From: Sphingobacterium lumbrici
GTDB lineage: Bacteria > Bacteroidota > Bacteroidia > Sphingobacteriales > Sphingobacteriaceae
Assembly: GCF_006476045.1 (NCBI RefSeq)
Contig: NZ_SRZY01000023.1
Location: forward strand, 186,001-250,000
Length of the DNA stretch: 64,000 bases
Reading direction: 5' to 3'
Shown: in pieces, positions 17,208 through 25,412 of the stretch
Layout: each line of letters starts with the position of its first letter
Position numbering within the stretch: position 1 is the first letter of the stretch
Translations under genes and position numbers: made by a program
Notes under the pieces: model-generated
Database searches by the model: none
What the model was told of the DNA's origin: nothing
What the model saw: only the letters and a program-made list of their open reading frames with translations

Positions 17208-18380
17208 ATGAATAAAGATCAGTCTAAAATAATACGGGAACAAGCACCTCGTTCGGCTACACGTGAACATTCTGTTCCGCTATATCTTACCTCCAGTTTT
17301 ATATTTGATAGCGCCGAACAAGGTCGTGCTATTTTTGCCGAAGAAGAAGAGGGCATGGTTTATTCGCGTTATGCGAATCCAAATACAAGTGAATTTATCA
17401 ATAAAGTGTGTACGTTGGAAAATGCGGAAGCAGGACTAGCTTTTTCATCCGGAATGGCTGCCGTATTTGCATCTTTCGCAGCTTTTATTGAAAATGGAGA
17501 TCATATTATCTCTTCACGTGCTATTTTCGGTTCTACCCATCAATTATTTACGCAATTGTTTCCTAAATGGGGGGTTACTACGAGCTATGTAGACGCAGTT
17601 AACCCCGATGAATGGGAAAAAGCGATTCAACCCAATACAAAAATTATCTTTTTAGAATCTCCCTCAAATCCGGGACTTGAATTAGTTGATCTGGAATGGC
17701 TAGGTAGGTTTAAAGAAAAGTATCCGGAGATTATCCTTTCCATTGATAATTGCTTTGCGACTCCTTATCTACAAAAACCTTTGGACTACGGATTTGATTT
17801 ATCGATACATTCTGCGACCAAATATATGGATGGCCAGGGTCGCGTACTTGGTGGGGTTGTAGTGGGTAAAGAAGAGTTAATTAAAAAAATGATGTTTTTC
17901 ATCCGTCATACGGGACCTGCAATGTCTCCTTTCAACGCATGGATTATCTCAAAAAGTTTAGACACCTTAGCGCTTCGTATGGATAGACATTGTTCAAATG
18001 CATTGGCATTGGCTGAAGCTTTGGAAAATCATCCTGAAATTGAAGATGTGAAATATCCATTTTTACCGTCGCATCCACAATATGCCTTGGCAAAAAAACA
18101 AATGAAAGCAGGCGGCGGTATTGTTACGTTTGAAGTAAAAGGCGGTAAAGAACGAGCTTTCCGATTTTTGGATGAATTAAATATGATATTATACACGTCC
18201 AACTTGGGAGATTCCAGATCCATAGCAACACATCCGGCAACAACCACCCACGCTAAATTGACCGAAGAAGAGCGCAATCACTTGGGAATAAAACCAGGAA
18301 GTGTTCGATTGTCCGTAGGTCTGGAAGATAAAGAAGATATTATAGGCGACATTCTACAGGCATTAGAAAAGACCAAATAA
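17208..18380 (+). CDS. metZ: O-succinylhomoserine sulfhydrylase / Cys-Met metabolism PLP enzyme
   Basis: Gamma-replacement PLP enzyme of the Cys/Met metabolism family. It most likely makes homocysteine directly from activated homoserine and sulfide. The PLP lysine is in SIHSATKYMDGQGRVLGGVV, with the SGMAAVFASF phosphate-binding loop, LESPSNPGLE and IDNCFATPYLQKPLDYG. The C-terminal IKPGSVRLSVGLED stretch is typical. At 390 aa it is full length. Cystathionine gamma-synthase and methionine gamma-lyase are close relatives and cannot be fully excluded, but the GQGRVLGG form favours MetZ. Confidence 0.82.
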   Translation: MNKDQSKIIREQAPRSATREHSVPLYLTSSFIFDSAEQGRAIFAEEEEGMVYSRYANPNTSEFINKVCTLENAEAGLAFSSGMAAVFASFAAFIENGDHIISSRAIFGSTHQLFTQLFPKWGVTTSYVDAVNPDEWEKAIQPNTKIIFLESPSNPGLELVDLEWLGRFKEKYPEIILSIDNCFATPYLQKPLDYGFDLSIHSATKYMDGQGRVLGGVVVGKEELIKKMMFFIRHTGPAMSPFNAWIISKSLDTLALRMDRHCSNALALAEALENHPEIEDVKYPFLPSHPQYALAKKQMKAGGGIVTFEVKGGKERAFRFLDELNMILYTSNLGDSRSIATHPATTTHAKLTEEERNHLGIKPGSVRLSVGLEDKEDIIGDILQALEKTK

Positions 18381-18457
18381 AAAAAAGACCTAAAAAAATG
18401 GAGTGCCCCCATAAAGTATCTAACTTTTTGGGGGCATTGCAAAATGGTCTTTTTTTT
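18380..18457 (+). terminator. Two-tier nested hairpin with T-tract after metZ
   Basis: The outer stem is aaaaaaagacc (18380-18390) with ggtctttttttt (18446-18457). The inner stem is 14 bp with one mismatch (18404-18417 and 18423-18436), starting tgccccc and ending gggggca, with loop atcta. The T-run makes a convincing terminator for metZ, and the A-run would serve the convergent lipoprotein gene. The inner palindrome looks like two abutted insertion-sequence ends. Confidence 0.75.
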
Positions 18458-18482
18458 GAATAATACATTTATAATACTGTTC

Positions 18483-19043
18483 TTATTTGCCAATTTTTGT
18501 AAAGTTAAAGACTAAGTTACCTTGCTGACCATTATCTAGCGGAATCGGCATCTTCATCACCAAAGTTTCTCCATCAGCAAAAGATAGATTCATACGGTAG
18601 CCCACTGTTACATTCGCAGCTTTATCACCGGCATACACTTTCTTAAATTGAAATTGCGGTTCCTCATTAGCTGCCCCACTATAGATAGACCATACGATGG
18701 TACGTACTGCTCCATTTGCGCACAATTTACCATCCGCATTGAACGTGATACTGCCTCTATAATTGCCACCGGGTAGATTCCAGGTACTTCCAACAAAACA
18801 ATCCACCGGCGCTTCATCAAAAATATTCTTAATAGTATAAGCCGCAGGAATATTTTCCCTTGTAACAGTGTTTAACACCCAGTTGCCCTTCACACCCGAT
18901 CTCCATTGAGAAGCAGAAGGTCCTGAAGTAGAAGTCGACGTACCAGAAGAAGAACCTGAAGTTCCTTTTTTCGGAGCACCACACGATGCTAATAATAATA
19001 CCACTGTAAAAAGTGAGACTACGGACAGAATATGTTTACGCAT
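18483..19043 (-). CDS. Lipocalin-like lipoprotein
   Basis: 186 aa. Signal peptide with lipobox VVLLLASCGAPKKG (lipidated Cys about residue 21), then a Ser/Thr/Gly-rich linker (GTSGSSSGTSTSTSGPSAS) and a small beta-barrel-like domain containing KGNWVLNTVTRENIP, NYRGSITFNADGKLC and a terminal NLVFNFTKI. The GxW near the domain start and the strand pattern suit lipocalin-like folds common in Bacteroidota. Ligand unknown. Its own promoter is at 19085-19092. Confidence 0.75.
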   Translation of the reverse strand: MRKHILSVVSLFTVVLLLASCGAPKKGTSGSSSGTSTSTSGPSASQWRSGVKGNWVLNTVTRENIPAAYTIKNIFDEAPVDCFVGSTWNLPGGNYRGSITFNADGKLCANGAVRTIVWSIYSGAANEEPQFQFKKVYAGDKAANVTVGYRMNLSFADGETLVMKMPIPLDNGQQGNLVFNFTKIGK

Positions 19044-19084
19044 AAGATAAAAAGTTATTAGAAATCTATTGATGTATATATTTG

Positions 19085-19092
19085 CAAATATA
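19085..19092 (-). promoter_or_regulatory. -7 box TATATTTG for the lipocalin-like lipoprotein
   Basis: The complement of 19085-19092 reads TATATTTG, an exact TAnnTTTG match, 41 nt upstream of the start at 19043. Confidence 0.5.
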
Positions 19093-19265
19093 TATTTGTT
19101 TTTATATTCAATGCAATTATAACCGCAGCGAATAAAAAAGTAAATATATCAATTGTCATGATATCCAAAAATCATACCATAAGCAAAATTATCAATCCAC
19201 ATATTCTCGTCGGATGTCCCCAACTACTATATATACGGATATACTCACTATTATAAAGAAATCAT

Positions 19266-19273
19266 TACTTTTG
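19266..19273 (+). promoter_or_regulatory. -7 box TACTTTTG for the membrane protein/SDR pair
   Basis: An exact TAnnTTTG match lies 25 nt before the ATG at 19299. It drives the two abutting genes 19299-20228 and 20229-20939. Confidence 0.55.
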
Positions 19274-19298
19274 CCTACTTAATATATATTCAATTTAA

Positions 19299-20228
19299 AT
19301 GGACAGCAAAAAAGCCTGGAGCATTACGAAAAATATTTTTAAAGTCATCGTGACATCCGGCGCACTCTATTGGGTATCCCGAAAGATTGATTTTGTAGAG
19401 TTAAAGACTGCATTGGTAGATTGCAACTGGTGGTTTCTAATTCTGGCCTTATTAAGTTATATCATTTCTCAGGCGATAGCCTCCTCCCGGCTCAATAGTT
19501 TCTTCAAAACCATACATTTAATCCTTTCTGAACGTTACAATCTACGATTGTATCAGCTGGGACTGCTCTATAATTTTTTTCTACCGGGTGGAATCGGAGG
19601 TGACGGGTATAAAGTATATTTCCTCAAGAAGAACCACAATATTTCCGGTAGAAAGGTATTAAGTGCCGTATTTTTCGATCGGTTAAGTGGGCTCTGGGCC
19701 TTAGCTATTATTATTTGTGCGCTGGTTGTATTTATGCCTCGCCTTGCTATTCCTCATGCCGCTACTATTACAACGGCTGTCATTGGCACAATATCTTACT
19801 ATTCCTTTTTACATGTATTCTTCAAGCCTTTTGCTAAGCGTTTTTTTCAAACACATATCAAAGCATTACTTGTACAGAGCTTCCAAACTTTATGCGCTAT
19901 TTTTATACTATATGCGTTAAATTTTGACGGCAAATTCTCACCCTACCTACTGATATTTTTAGTTTCGTCGCTGGTAGCTATTATTCCTTCGATAGGAGGC
20001 GGAATAGGTCTTCGTGAGCTTTTTGCACTTGAAGCAGCAAAATACATACAGATTGAAGAACATACAGCAATACTTTTAAGTTTATTTTTTTATGTAATCT
20101 CTTTAGTCACCGCAACATCCGGGATCTATTATATATTTAGACCACAGCGCCTAGGGGCCGATAAACTACCTAGTGCAGCAGAAGTAGAACAAGAAATTGA
20201 CGACGACAATACAAACGAAGAAATTTAA
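19299..20228 (+). CDS. Lysylphosphatidylglycerol synthase TM-region-like (UPF0104) protein
   Basis: Polytopic membrane protein of 309 aa with about eight helices, of the AglD/MprF flippase-domain superfamily. Recognisable pieces are RLYQLGLLYNFFLPGGIGGD near residues 85-105 (the conserved PGGxGGD loop), FFDRLSGLWAL, and SLVAIIPSIGGGIGLREL near 225-245. It lacks the soluble aminoacyl-transferase domain of full MprF, so lipid or glycan translocation is a family-level guess. The stop codon touches the ATG of the SDR gene, indicating an operon. Confidence 0.82.
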   Translation: MDSKKAWSITKNIFKVIVTSGALYWVSRKIDFVELKTALVDCNWWFLILALLSYIISQAIASSRLNSFFKTIHLILSERYNLRLYQLGLLYNFFLPGGIGGDGYKVYFLKKNHNISGRKVLSAVFFDRLSGLWALAIIICALVVFMPRLAIPHAATITTAVIGTISYYSFLHVFFKPFAKRFFQTHIKALLVQSFQTLCAIFILYALNFDGKFSPYLLIFLVSSLVAIIPSIGGGIGLRELFALEAAKYIQIEEHTAILLSLFFYVISLVTATSGIYYIFRPQRLGADKLPSAAEVEQEIDDDNTNEEI

Positions 20229-20939
20229 ATGGCAAATATCATCATCACAGGGGCAAGCAGTGGAATAGGTTTCGAAACCGTCTTAGATCTTACCGCAAAT
20301 AAAGAACACCATGTTATCGCTCTAGCAAGATCTGGCGAGAAACTTCGGAAGCTTCATGAAATTGCTTCATCACTCAACTATGACGGTGGAAAACTATATC
20401 CGGCACAATTTGATATTGTGTATGACAACTATGCAGACTCGCTGGTACCGTTCATCAAATCAAAGTTTGAAACAGTTGACATTTTAATCAACAATGCCGG
20501 TGCCTTAGTAAACAAGCCTTTTTTAGAGACCTCTCCGGAAGAATTCGCCCTGATGTTACAGACGAATGTATTAGGACATGTAAACATGATACAATATATT
20601 GCCCCGTTGATGACCAACGGAGGTCATATCGTAAATATAAGCAGTATGGGCGGCTTTCAAGGTTCAGTAAAATTCCCCGGATTGAGTGCATACTCAGCCA
20701 GCAAGGGAGCTTTGGGAATATTAACAGAATGCTTAGCTGAAGAATTTAAAGATCAAAACATTAAAGTAAACTGTCTCGCATTAGGATCCTCTCAAACTGA
20801 AATGTTTGAAGCTGCCTTCCCAAACCTAGAAGCAGCTACATTAGCCTTTGAGATGGGAAGATATGTAGCCGAATTTGCACAAAATGGGAGCAAATACTAC
20901 AACGGAAAAATACTCCCCGTTTCCAATAGTACCCCTTAA
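20229..20939 (+). CDS. Short-chain dehydrogenase/reductase
   Basis: Classical SDR of 236 aa. NAD(P)-binding ITGASSGIGFETV at residues 5-17, NNAG motif in ILINNAGALVNKPF, catalytic Ser in HIVNISSMGGFQG, and YSASKGAL (YxxxK). The region after YxxxK is VNCLALGSSQTEMF in place of the usual PGxxxT, and the C-terminus is short. Substrate unknown. It starts directly after the stop of the preceding membrane protein. Confidence 0.88.
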   Translation: MANIIITGASSGIGFETVLDLTANKEHHVIALARSGEKLRKLHEIASSLNYDGGKLYPAQFDIVYDNYADSLVPFIKSKFETVDILINNAGALVNKPFLETSPEEFALMLQTNVLGHVNMIQYIAPLMTNGGHIVNISSMGGFQGSVKFPGLSAYSASKGALGILTECLAEEFKDQNIKVNCLALGSSQTEMFEAAFPNLEAATLAFEMGRYVAEFAQNGSKYYNGKILPVSNSTP

Positions 20940-20959
20940 CACGTTGCTTCTTTCAGATA

Positions 20960-21556
20960 TTAAAGTTTAACATTAACAAAACGACACAGCACGTCGGCTA
21001 GTAAAACAATTAATACAATAACTACACCATGATGAAACTTCTTCGCATTTATAACAAATTTTAACCCTACGACAATGAGATAGAAAAAATAGAGGAGCAG
21101 GGCTAGGGAAATTAACGAAAAAAATAACAGCAAAAACATATCCGAGGGAGTGATCGTAGATAATTTCATATCACCATCTTCTATAGCCTTTAATATATTA
21201 TTCGTAAGCTCTTTCGCAAAACTTACGACGGAGAGTAAACCGATCATGTATATCACAATAAAAGAAATCAATACCACATTTAACACGTCTATAAATCTTG
21301 TTTTTTTATTAACGAAATAACCGAACGAAAACAACGATAAGCTTAGCACCAATACATTCACAAGGAGGTGGATAAATGTCGAAAAAAGATCATACGTGTT
21401 TGTAGGGATAACCTTCAGTATACCGTGATAGTCAAACTGTCCATAATAAGCTAAAAATCCACCGACAGCAAAGAACATTACACCTGCCGTCAACAAGACG
21501 TTTTCGGAATATTCCTCAAATGGATTTGCAAATAACCTTCCTATATTATGCTTCAT
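20960..21556 (-). CDS. Yip1-like multi-pass membrane protein, third gene of DUF2089 operon
   Basis: 198 aa from the ATG at 21556 (MKHNIGRLFANPFEEY). An upstream extension of the frame overlaps the neighbouring gene and reads as non-coding. Five hydrophobic helices are visible. N-terminal NPFEEYSENV resembles the entry of YIP1-family domains (five helices, Pfam Yip1), so this assignment is moderate. The start overlaps the end of the 21546-22031 gene by 11 nt, so the two are translationally coupled. Confidence 0.68.
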   Translation of the reverse strand: MKHNIGRLFANPFEEYSENVLLTAGVMFFAVGGFLAYYGQFDYHGILKVIPTNTYDLFSTFIHLLVNVLVLSLSLFSFGYFVNKKTRFIDVLNVVLISFIVIYMIGLLSVVSFAKELTNNILKAIEDGDMKLSTITPSDMFLLLFFSLISLALLLYFFYLIVVGLKFVINAKKFHHGVVIVLIVLLADVLCRFVNVKL

Positions 21557-22031
21557 CTTTATTCGGTTTATAGTGATCAAGTAACTCTTGAACATTTTCA
21601 GGGTGTTGTGTACCGACCAATATGGCTTTACCATTTTTTAATACGATCCAAATGCCATAAAAACCCTTTGTCGTATATGCCACTCCCGGCCCGCCAAATC
21701 TCCATCCCCATCCTCCATATTCCCAAGGAGAATATTTTTTAACATGAACCTTACCAATATCCTCCCATTTCCATGTTTTCTCCTTCCATATAAAAGGAAT
21801 GAACCGAATATGAATTCCCCGCTCATCTATCTGCGTTCTTAATCGCATGAACAAAAACAACAACGCAATGCCGCTTCCTATCCAAAATCCGGTAGAAAAA
21901 TCACGCCAGCCTGTATTGCCATTAGCATTCCATCCGGTATATAGCCCAAGTCCAATAACAAGGACAAATACCAAGACTAACCACCAAGTCAAAAAATTCT
22001 GACTTTCCTTATACACCCATCTATTCTTCAT
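21546..22031 (-). CDS. Membrane protein with PH-like domain, second gene of DUF2089 operon
   Basis: 161 aa. Two membrane helices at about 14-33 and 42-62, followed by a soluble tail with TQIDERGIHIRFIPFIWKE and WKWEDIGKVHVKKYSPWEYG. That strand pattern is typical of bacterial PH-like (YdbT/DUF-type) domains attached to membrane anchors. Its start overlaps the DUF2089 gene by 11 nt and its end overlaps the next gene by 11 nt. Function unknown. Confidence 0.7.
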   Translation of the reverse strand: MKNRWVYKESQNFLTWWLVLVFVLVIGLGLYTGWNANGNTGWRDFSTGFWIGSGIALLFLFMRLRTQIDERGIHIRFIPFIWKEKTWKWEDIGKVHVKKYSPWEYGGWGWRFGGPGVAYTTKGFYGIWIVLKNGKAILVGTQHPENVQELLDHYKPNKDEA

Positions 22032-22296
22032 TTTGCAGCATATTAAGTTTAACTATCAAATCATCTAATTTATTTCGAACAGTAGGATAGCTTTTTCCCA
22101 TCTGATTCGCCATCTCTTTTAAACTACCGGAATTCCGTAGAAACTGAAGAACAAACTCCTGTTCATCCACATCTAACAGCATTAAAACCGGCAAATTATA
22201 TTTACCTGAAACTTCGGTTTCGCAACTTGAGCAGACCAATTTCGATACACGCAATTGTTCATCACAACTTGGACACTTAACGGGAAGCTTTATCAT
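22021..22296 (-). CDS. DUF2089-family zinc-ribbon/helix-turn-helix regulator
   Basis: 91 aa starting at the ATG at 22296 (MIKLPVKCPSCDEQ). Two CxxC pairs (CPSC and CSSC) form a probable zinc ribbon, followed by PVLMLLDVDEQEFVLQFLRN and the helix-turn-helix-like GSLKEMANQMGKSYPTVRNK, which is the DUF2089 hallmark. A longer GTG start at 22356 would add 20 purely hydrophobic residues from AT-rich DNA; I reject it. As the first gene of a three-gene overlapping operon with two membrane proteins, it probably regulates that operon (inference). Confidence 0.82.
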   Translation of the reverse strand: MIKLPVKCPSCDEQLRVSKLVCSSCETEVSGKYNLPVLMLLDVDEQEFVLQFLRNSGSLKEMANQMGKSYPTVRNKLDDLIVKLNMLQNEE

Positions 22297-22400
22297 AAAA
22301 TATTTAAATATTAATATTATTAAAACAAATATAAATAAAATTAAAAATATAATCACTATTATTTACTAATGAATTGATTTTGGAGCAAGAGGATAATAAA

Positions 22401-22839
22401 AATGAAGGTTTTTCTTAAGCAAATTTCCTTTGTCGCTCGAACCTTTTGGCCGTGAGGATAGTGCCTCCCATTGCCAAAAGCTTCACAGGCGACATTTTTC
22501 GGGAATGTGGGGATAGTGCATTTGTAGTGCAGTTATATACGTGAAAAAAAACGGCCTTAGCGGATTTGGACGTGTCGGTAGCAGATGATGCCATGCAGAA
22601 AGATTCGAGTTTGTACTTTCCAAGCAGGTCTCAGCCTTTGAAATAGGATAGTGCGCCAGAGACCTAAGAGCTGCGCACTGCATCATCGCCTCGCCGGAAC
22701 AACAAATCCGGTACCAGCTTTGATTATCTTTGATGAACTCGCAAGCTCGGTTTGTTTGCTTCATTATTCATCAAAGGAATAAAGAAGGCCCTGTCGTGGC
22801 AACGACGGATAGGTAATGCGAGGGACAAAAACTGATTAA
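22401..22839 (-). repeat. Copy B of the inverted-end repeat element
   Basis: Reverse complement of copy C over nearly its whole length. The left end aatgaaggtttttcttaa (22401-22418) is intact. The other end is lost: homology stops after ctgattaa near 22839. Internal hairpins seen in copy C are all conserved, including gccaaaag/cttttggc and the gtcgc/gcgac closing stem. It sits in the divergent spacer between the DUF2089 operon (start 22296) and the XpaC-like gene (22943), so any promoter for either gene must lie outside or within it. Confidence 0.9.
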
Positions 22840-22942
22840 AAAATAAGTTCCTTAAACTAAGACATCTATCCATTCACCGACTAAAAACGGCATGTTGCCT
22901 AATTTTTGCGATGTATTAATAAAAAAATAATTAAATTGCAGA

Positions 22943-23728
22943 ATGGGTTGGGCAACTAAAAAGAATAAAACGTGGGAACTAAGGCATCTGATGTGGACAT
23001 TTACATCTATTATCCTGTTTTTTCCCTTTCCGGTTCATATTCACCCCTTTGTCATGATGTCTCAAGCGTCTAAAAGTAAAGTGCGCTCTTGGTATGTAAT
23101 GGCTTGGGCTTTATTAATGATTGAATTAGCGCTCTTCGGATCTTTTTTATTTTTTTGGGGGGCCATATCTCAAGGGATGTTGCTAACCTTGGGTGGTTCG
23201 GTAGTTTCTTATATTTTAGGTAATGGTCTGTTATTAAATCAGGCGAAACCTTATCTAAAAAGATTGGAACTAGCTGAAGTCAGGCCGCTTACCTGGATCG
23301 GAAGTGTGGAAAAGCAGCAACGTCTCGAATTGGCACAGGCGAGTATGGAAACCCCACAATCTTTTGTGACTAAAATGCTGCATTACCGCAAGGAAATTAA
23401 CAATACAAATATTCATCAGCATATCGATAAAATAATCCGTCTTTTCCATTTATTGGAACAAAGAGATATAATGGAAGCGGAGAAATTTTTGGTACGTCAT
23501 GGTACGGTGATTAATGTGATCCGCCAATATGATGAACTTGAAAATACGCGTTTACATAATCAGGTGACTATCGATTCGAAACTCAAACTGGAGAGTGTAT
23601 TGGCTCAAGCTGCTATAGCTATCGAACAAGATGTCACGAATATTATAAAATCAAGTTTGCTGGATGTATCTGCCGAATCGGATGTGTATATTCAAACATT
23701 AAAAAACAGAAACCTATTAAAAGAATAA
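22943..23728 (+). CDS. XpaC-like membrane protein, partner of TelA
   Basis: 261 aa. Two hydrophobic helices near residues 15-40 and 50-100, then a helical cytoplasmic domain with ETPQSFVTKMLHYRKEINNT and HIDKIIRLFHLLEQRD. The pattern and its position 13 nt before a telA-like gene match the 5-bromo-4-chloroindolyl phosphate hydrolysis (XpaC) family, which commonly pairs with TelA/YceH. Molecular role unknown. Confidence 0.72.
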   Translation: MGWATKKNKTWELRHLMWTFTSIILFFPFPVHIHPFVMMSQASKSKVRSWYVMAWALLMIELALFGSFLFFWGAISQGMLLTLGGSVVSYILGNGLLLNQAKPYLKRLELAEVRPLTWIGSVEKQQRLELAQASMETPQSFVTKMLHYRKEINNTNIHQHIDKIIRLFHLLEQRDIMEAEKFLVRHGTVINVIRQYDELENTRLHNQVTIDSKLKLESVLAQAAIAIEQDVTNIIKSSLLDVSAESDVYIQTLKNRNLLKE

Positions 23729-23741
23729 GAAACTTAAAACT

Positions 23742-24842
23742 ATGGCTACAATAGATTTAACGACATACGATGATAATGCCGATAAAAAAAACGAAATCCA
23801 AGTTAATTTTACGGACGAAGAAAAGGCACTGATCAAGCAGTATAGAGATAAAATCAACCTGAATTCAACGACCGATATTATACAGTTCGGCGTATCGAGT
23901 CAAACGAAGGTGAGCAATTTTTCAAACGAGATACTGAAGCAGGTTCGGACAAAAGATATGGGCGGTGCAGAAGATATCTTATTGAATCTTCGTTCAGATA
24001 TTAAATCTTTTGATGAGAATCTGAAAAAGAAACCGTTGATTCCATTCTTTGATAACATGAAGAAGAAGATCCAGCGTATGCGTACCGAGTATGCTTCGGT
24101 AGAGAAAAATATCCATCAGATTGAATTGAAATTGGAGGGACATTATAAAACCTTATTAAAAGATGTCAATATTTTTGATAAGCTGTTTGTGGAGAATCAG
24201 AATTATTTTAAAGAATTGTCATTACACATTGCGGCGGGGGAAGAGAAATTGCGGGACGTACATACCAATGTATTGCCCCAGATGAAACAGGAAGCTGAAG
24301 AGACGGGTGATCAACATAAGGTTCAGGCCTACAAGGATATGGAGCAGCATGTGGTACGTTTTGAACGGAAGATACACGATTTGAAGCTGACGCGGATGGT
24401 GGTATTACAGACTGCGCCACAGATCCGTATGATCCAAAGTAACAGTAGCTCGTTAATGGAAAAAGTACAATCGAGTATCGTGAATACGCTTCCCCTTTGG
24501 AAGAATCAAATGGTATTGACGTTAGGAATTGCACATTCACAGCGAGCATTAGAGGCACAAAAGGCGGTGACAGACGCGACGAACGAACTGCTGCGTAAGA
24601 ATTCCGAAATGCTGAAGGAGTCTACCGTAAATATTGCGCGTGAAACAGAACGAGGGATCGTCGATATCGAAACCATTAAAAAGGCGAACTCCGATATTAT
24701 TCAGACGATCGAGCAGGTATTGCAGATCCAACGTGAAGGTCGTGAAAAAAGGAAGGTAGTAGAACAGGAATTGTTACAGGCAGAGACAGAATTAAAACAG
24801 AATATTCTCAAATCTTCGGATGATACAAAATTAATAAACTAG
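23742..24842 (+). CDS. Toxic anion resistance protein, TelA/YceH family
   Basis: 366 aa, almost entirely helical and soluble. Typical family stretches are IIQFGVSSQTKVSNFSNEIL near 45-65, KKPLIPFFDNMKKKIQRM near 97-115, and LRMIQ-like QIRMIQSNSSSLMEKVQSSI with NTLPLWKNQMVLTLGIAH near 230-265. Family members are associated with tellurite, cell-envelope and antibiotic stress. It is the second gene of the pair with the XpaC-like protein and ends in a strong terminator. Confidence 0.88.
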   Translation: MATIDLTTYDDNADKKNEIQVNFTDEEKALIKQYRDKINLNSTTDIIQFGVSSQTKVSNFSNEILKQVRTKDMGGAEDILLNLRSDIKSFDENLKKKPLIPFFDNMKKKIQRMRTEYASVEKNIHQIELKLEGHYKTLLKDVNIFDKLFVENQNYFKELSLHIAAGEEKLRDVHTNVLPQMKQEAEETGDQHKVQAYKDMEQHVVRFERKIHDLKLTRMVVLQTAPQIRMIQSNSSSLMEKVQSSIVNTLPLWKNQMVLTLGIAHSQRALEAQKAVTDATNELLRKNSEMLKESTVNIARETERGIVDIETIKKANSDIIQTIEQVLQIQREGREKRKVVEQELLQAETELKQNILKSSDDTKLIN

Positions 24843-24874
24843 AAAAAGCAGCCTAAAGCTGCTTTTTCTAGTTT
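24836..24874. terminator. Bidirectional terminator between telA and convergent lipoprotein gene
   Basis: A perfect 17-bp stem (24836-24852 and 24858-24874) with a 5-nt loop. The stem itself carries A5 and T5 runs, so it can terminate both strands. It overlaps the last codons of telA. Confidence 0.85.
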
Positions 24875-24878
24875 ATTA

Positions 24879-25412
24879 TTACATTTCCCATCTTTTTTTA
24901 GGAATGCAGATGAGATCCGCGACTTTGCGCAACACGATTGGCCGCAAATCAAATTTGTTTTCCAGTACAACAGAATCCGCGGAATGGTGAACAATTTTAA
25001 ATCGTGGTAGGTACTGACCTTGTTTATAGCACCCTGAAACTTTTTGTTTCCAGTTTTCTTTGGTATAAATGCCTTCTACAATCATACTGTCTTCCCGCAC
25101 AACATAAACAGCTTTCGCGTATTCCGTCCATTTTCCATTTTTGTAACAGCTATCCGGCATTGTCTTCGTTTTAGCATGTACGTGCATAGTAGTGTACACT
25201 GAATCACAGGAAAAAGTAAATTCGTGTAGGGTATAATTGAGCATGCGATCCTGATGAGGAATACTATCTTGCACCCATGTACCGTGTAGATAAGAAGTTC
25301 CTTCTGTCTGCATTTCAGAATGACGTTGGCAACCAACTATACTAAAAAGCATACCTATTATGGAAAGTAGGTATGTTTTTAAAAAAAAATATTTATTAAG
25401 GTATTTGCCCAC
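24879..25412 (-). CDS. Small lipoprotein, unknown function
   Basis: 177 aa with a type II signal (LSIIGMLFSIVGCQRHSEM, lipidated Cys about residue 28). The mature part is beta-rich, with HGTWVQDSIPHQDRML and VLENKFDLRPIVLRK, suggesting a small barrel like other Bacteroidota lipocalin-type lipoproteins. The GTG start shares its first base with the TAG of fumC (TAGTG), so translation is coupled to fumC. Confidence 0.65.
   Translation of the reverse strand: MGKYLNKYFFLKTYLLSIIGMLFSIVGCQRHSEMQTEGTSYLHGTWVQDSIPHQDRMLNYTLHEFTFSCDSVYTTMHVHAKTKTMPDSCYKNGKWTEYAKAVYVVREDSMIVEGIYTKENWKQKVSGCYKQGQYLPRFKIVHHSADSVVLENKFDLRPIVLRKVADLICIPKKRWEM

Noticed and set aside
21557..21634. Upstream extension of the Yip1-like protein
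   Set aside because: It overlaps the preceding coding region out of frame; ATG at 21556 gives the normal coupled start.
22297..22356. Longer DUF2089 protein with a 20-residue hydrophobic N-terminus (GTG start)
   Set aside because: The extension is the translation of an AT-rich spacer. DUF2089 proteins begin at the zinc ribbon, and an ATG exists at 22296.
22483..22764. A 93-codon minus-strand frame and its relative at 39661-39873 that look like a conserved protein family
   Set aside because: Both lie wholly inside the repeat element and are similar only because the DNA is repeated; copy A does not keep the frame. They are repeat by-products, not genes.
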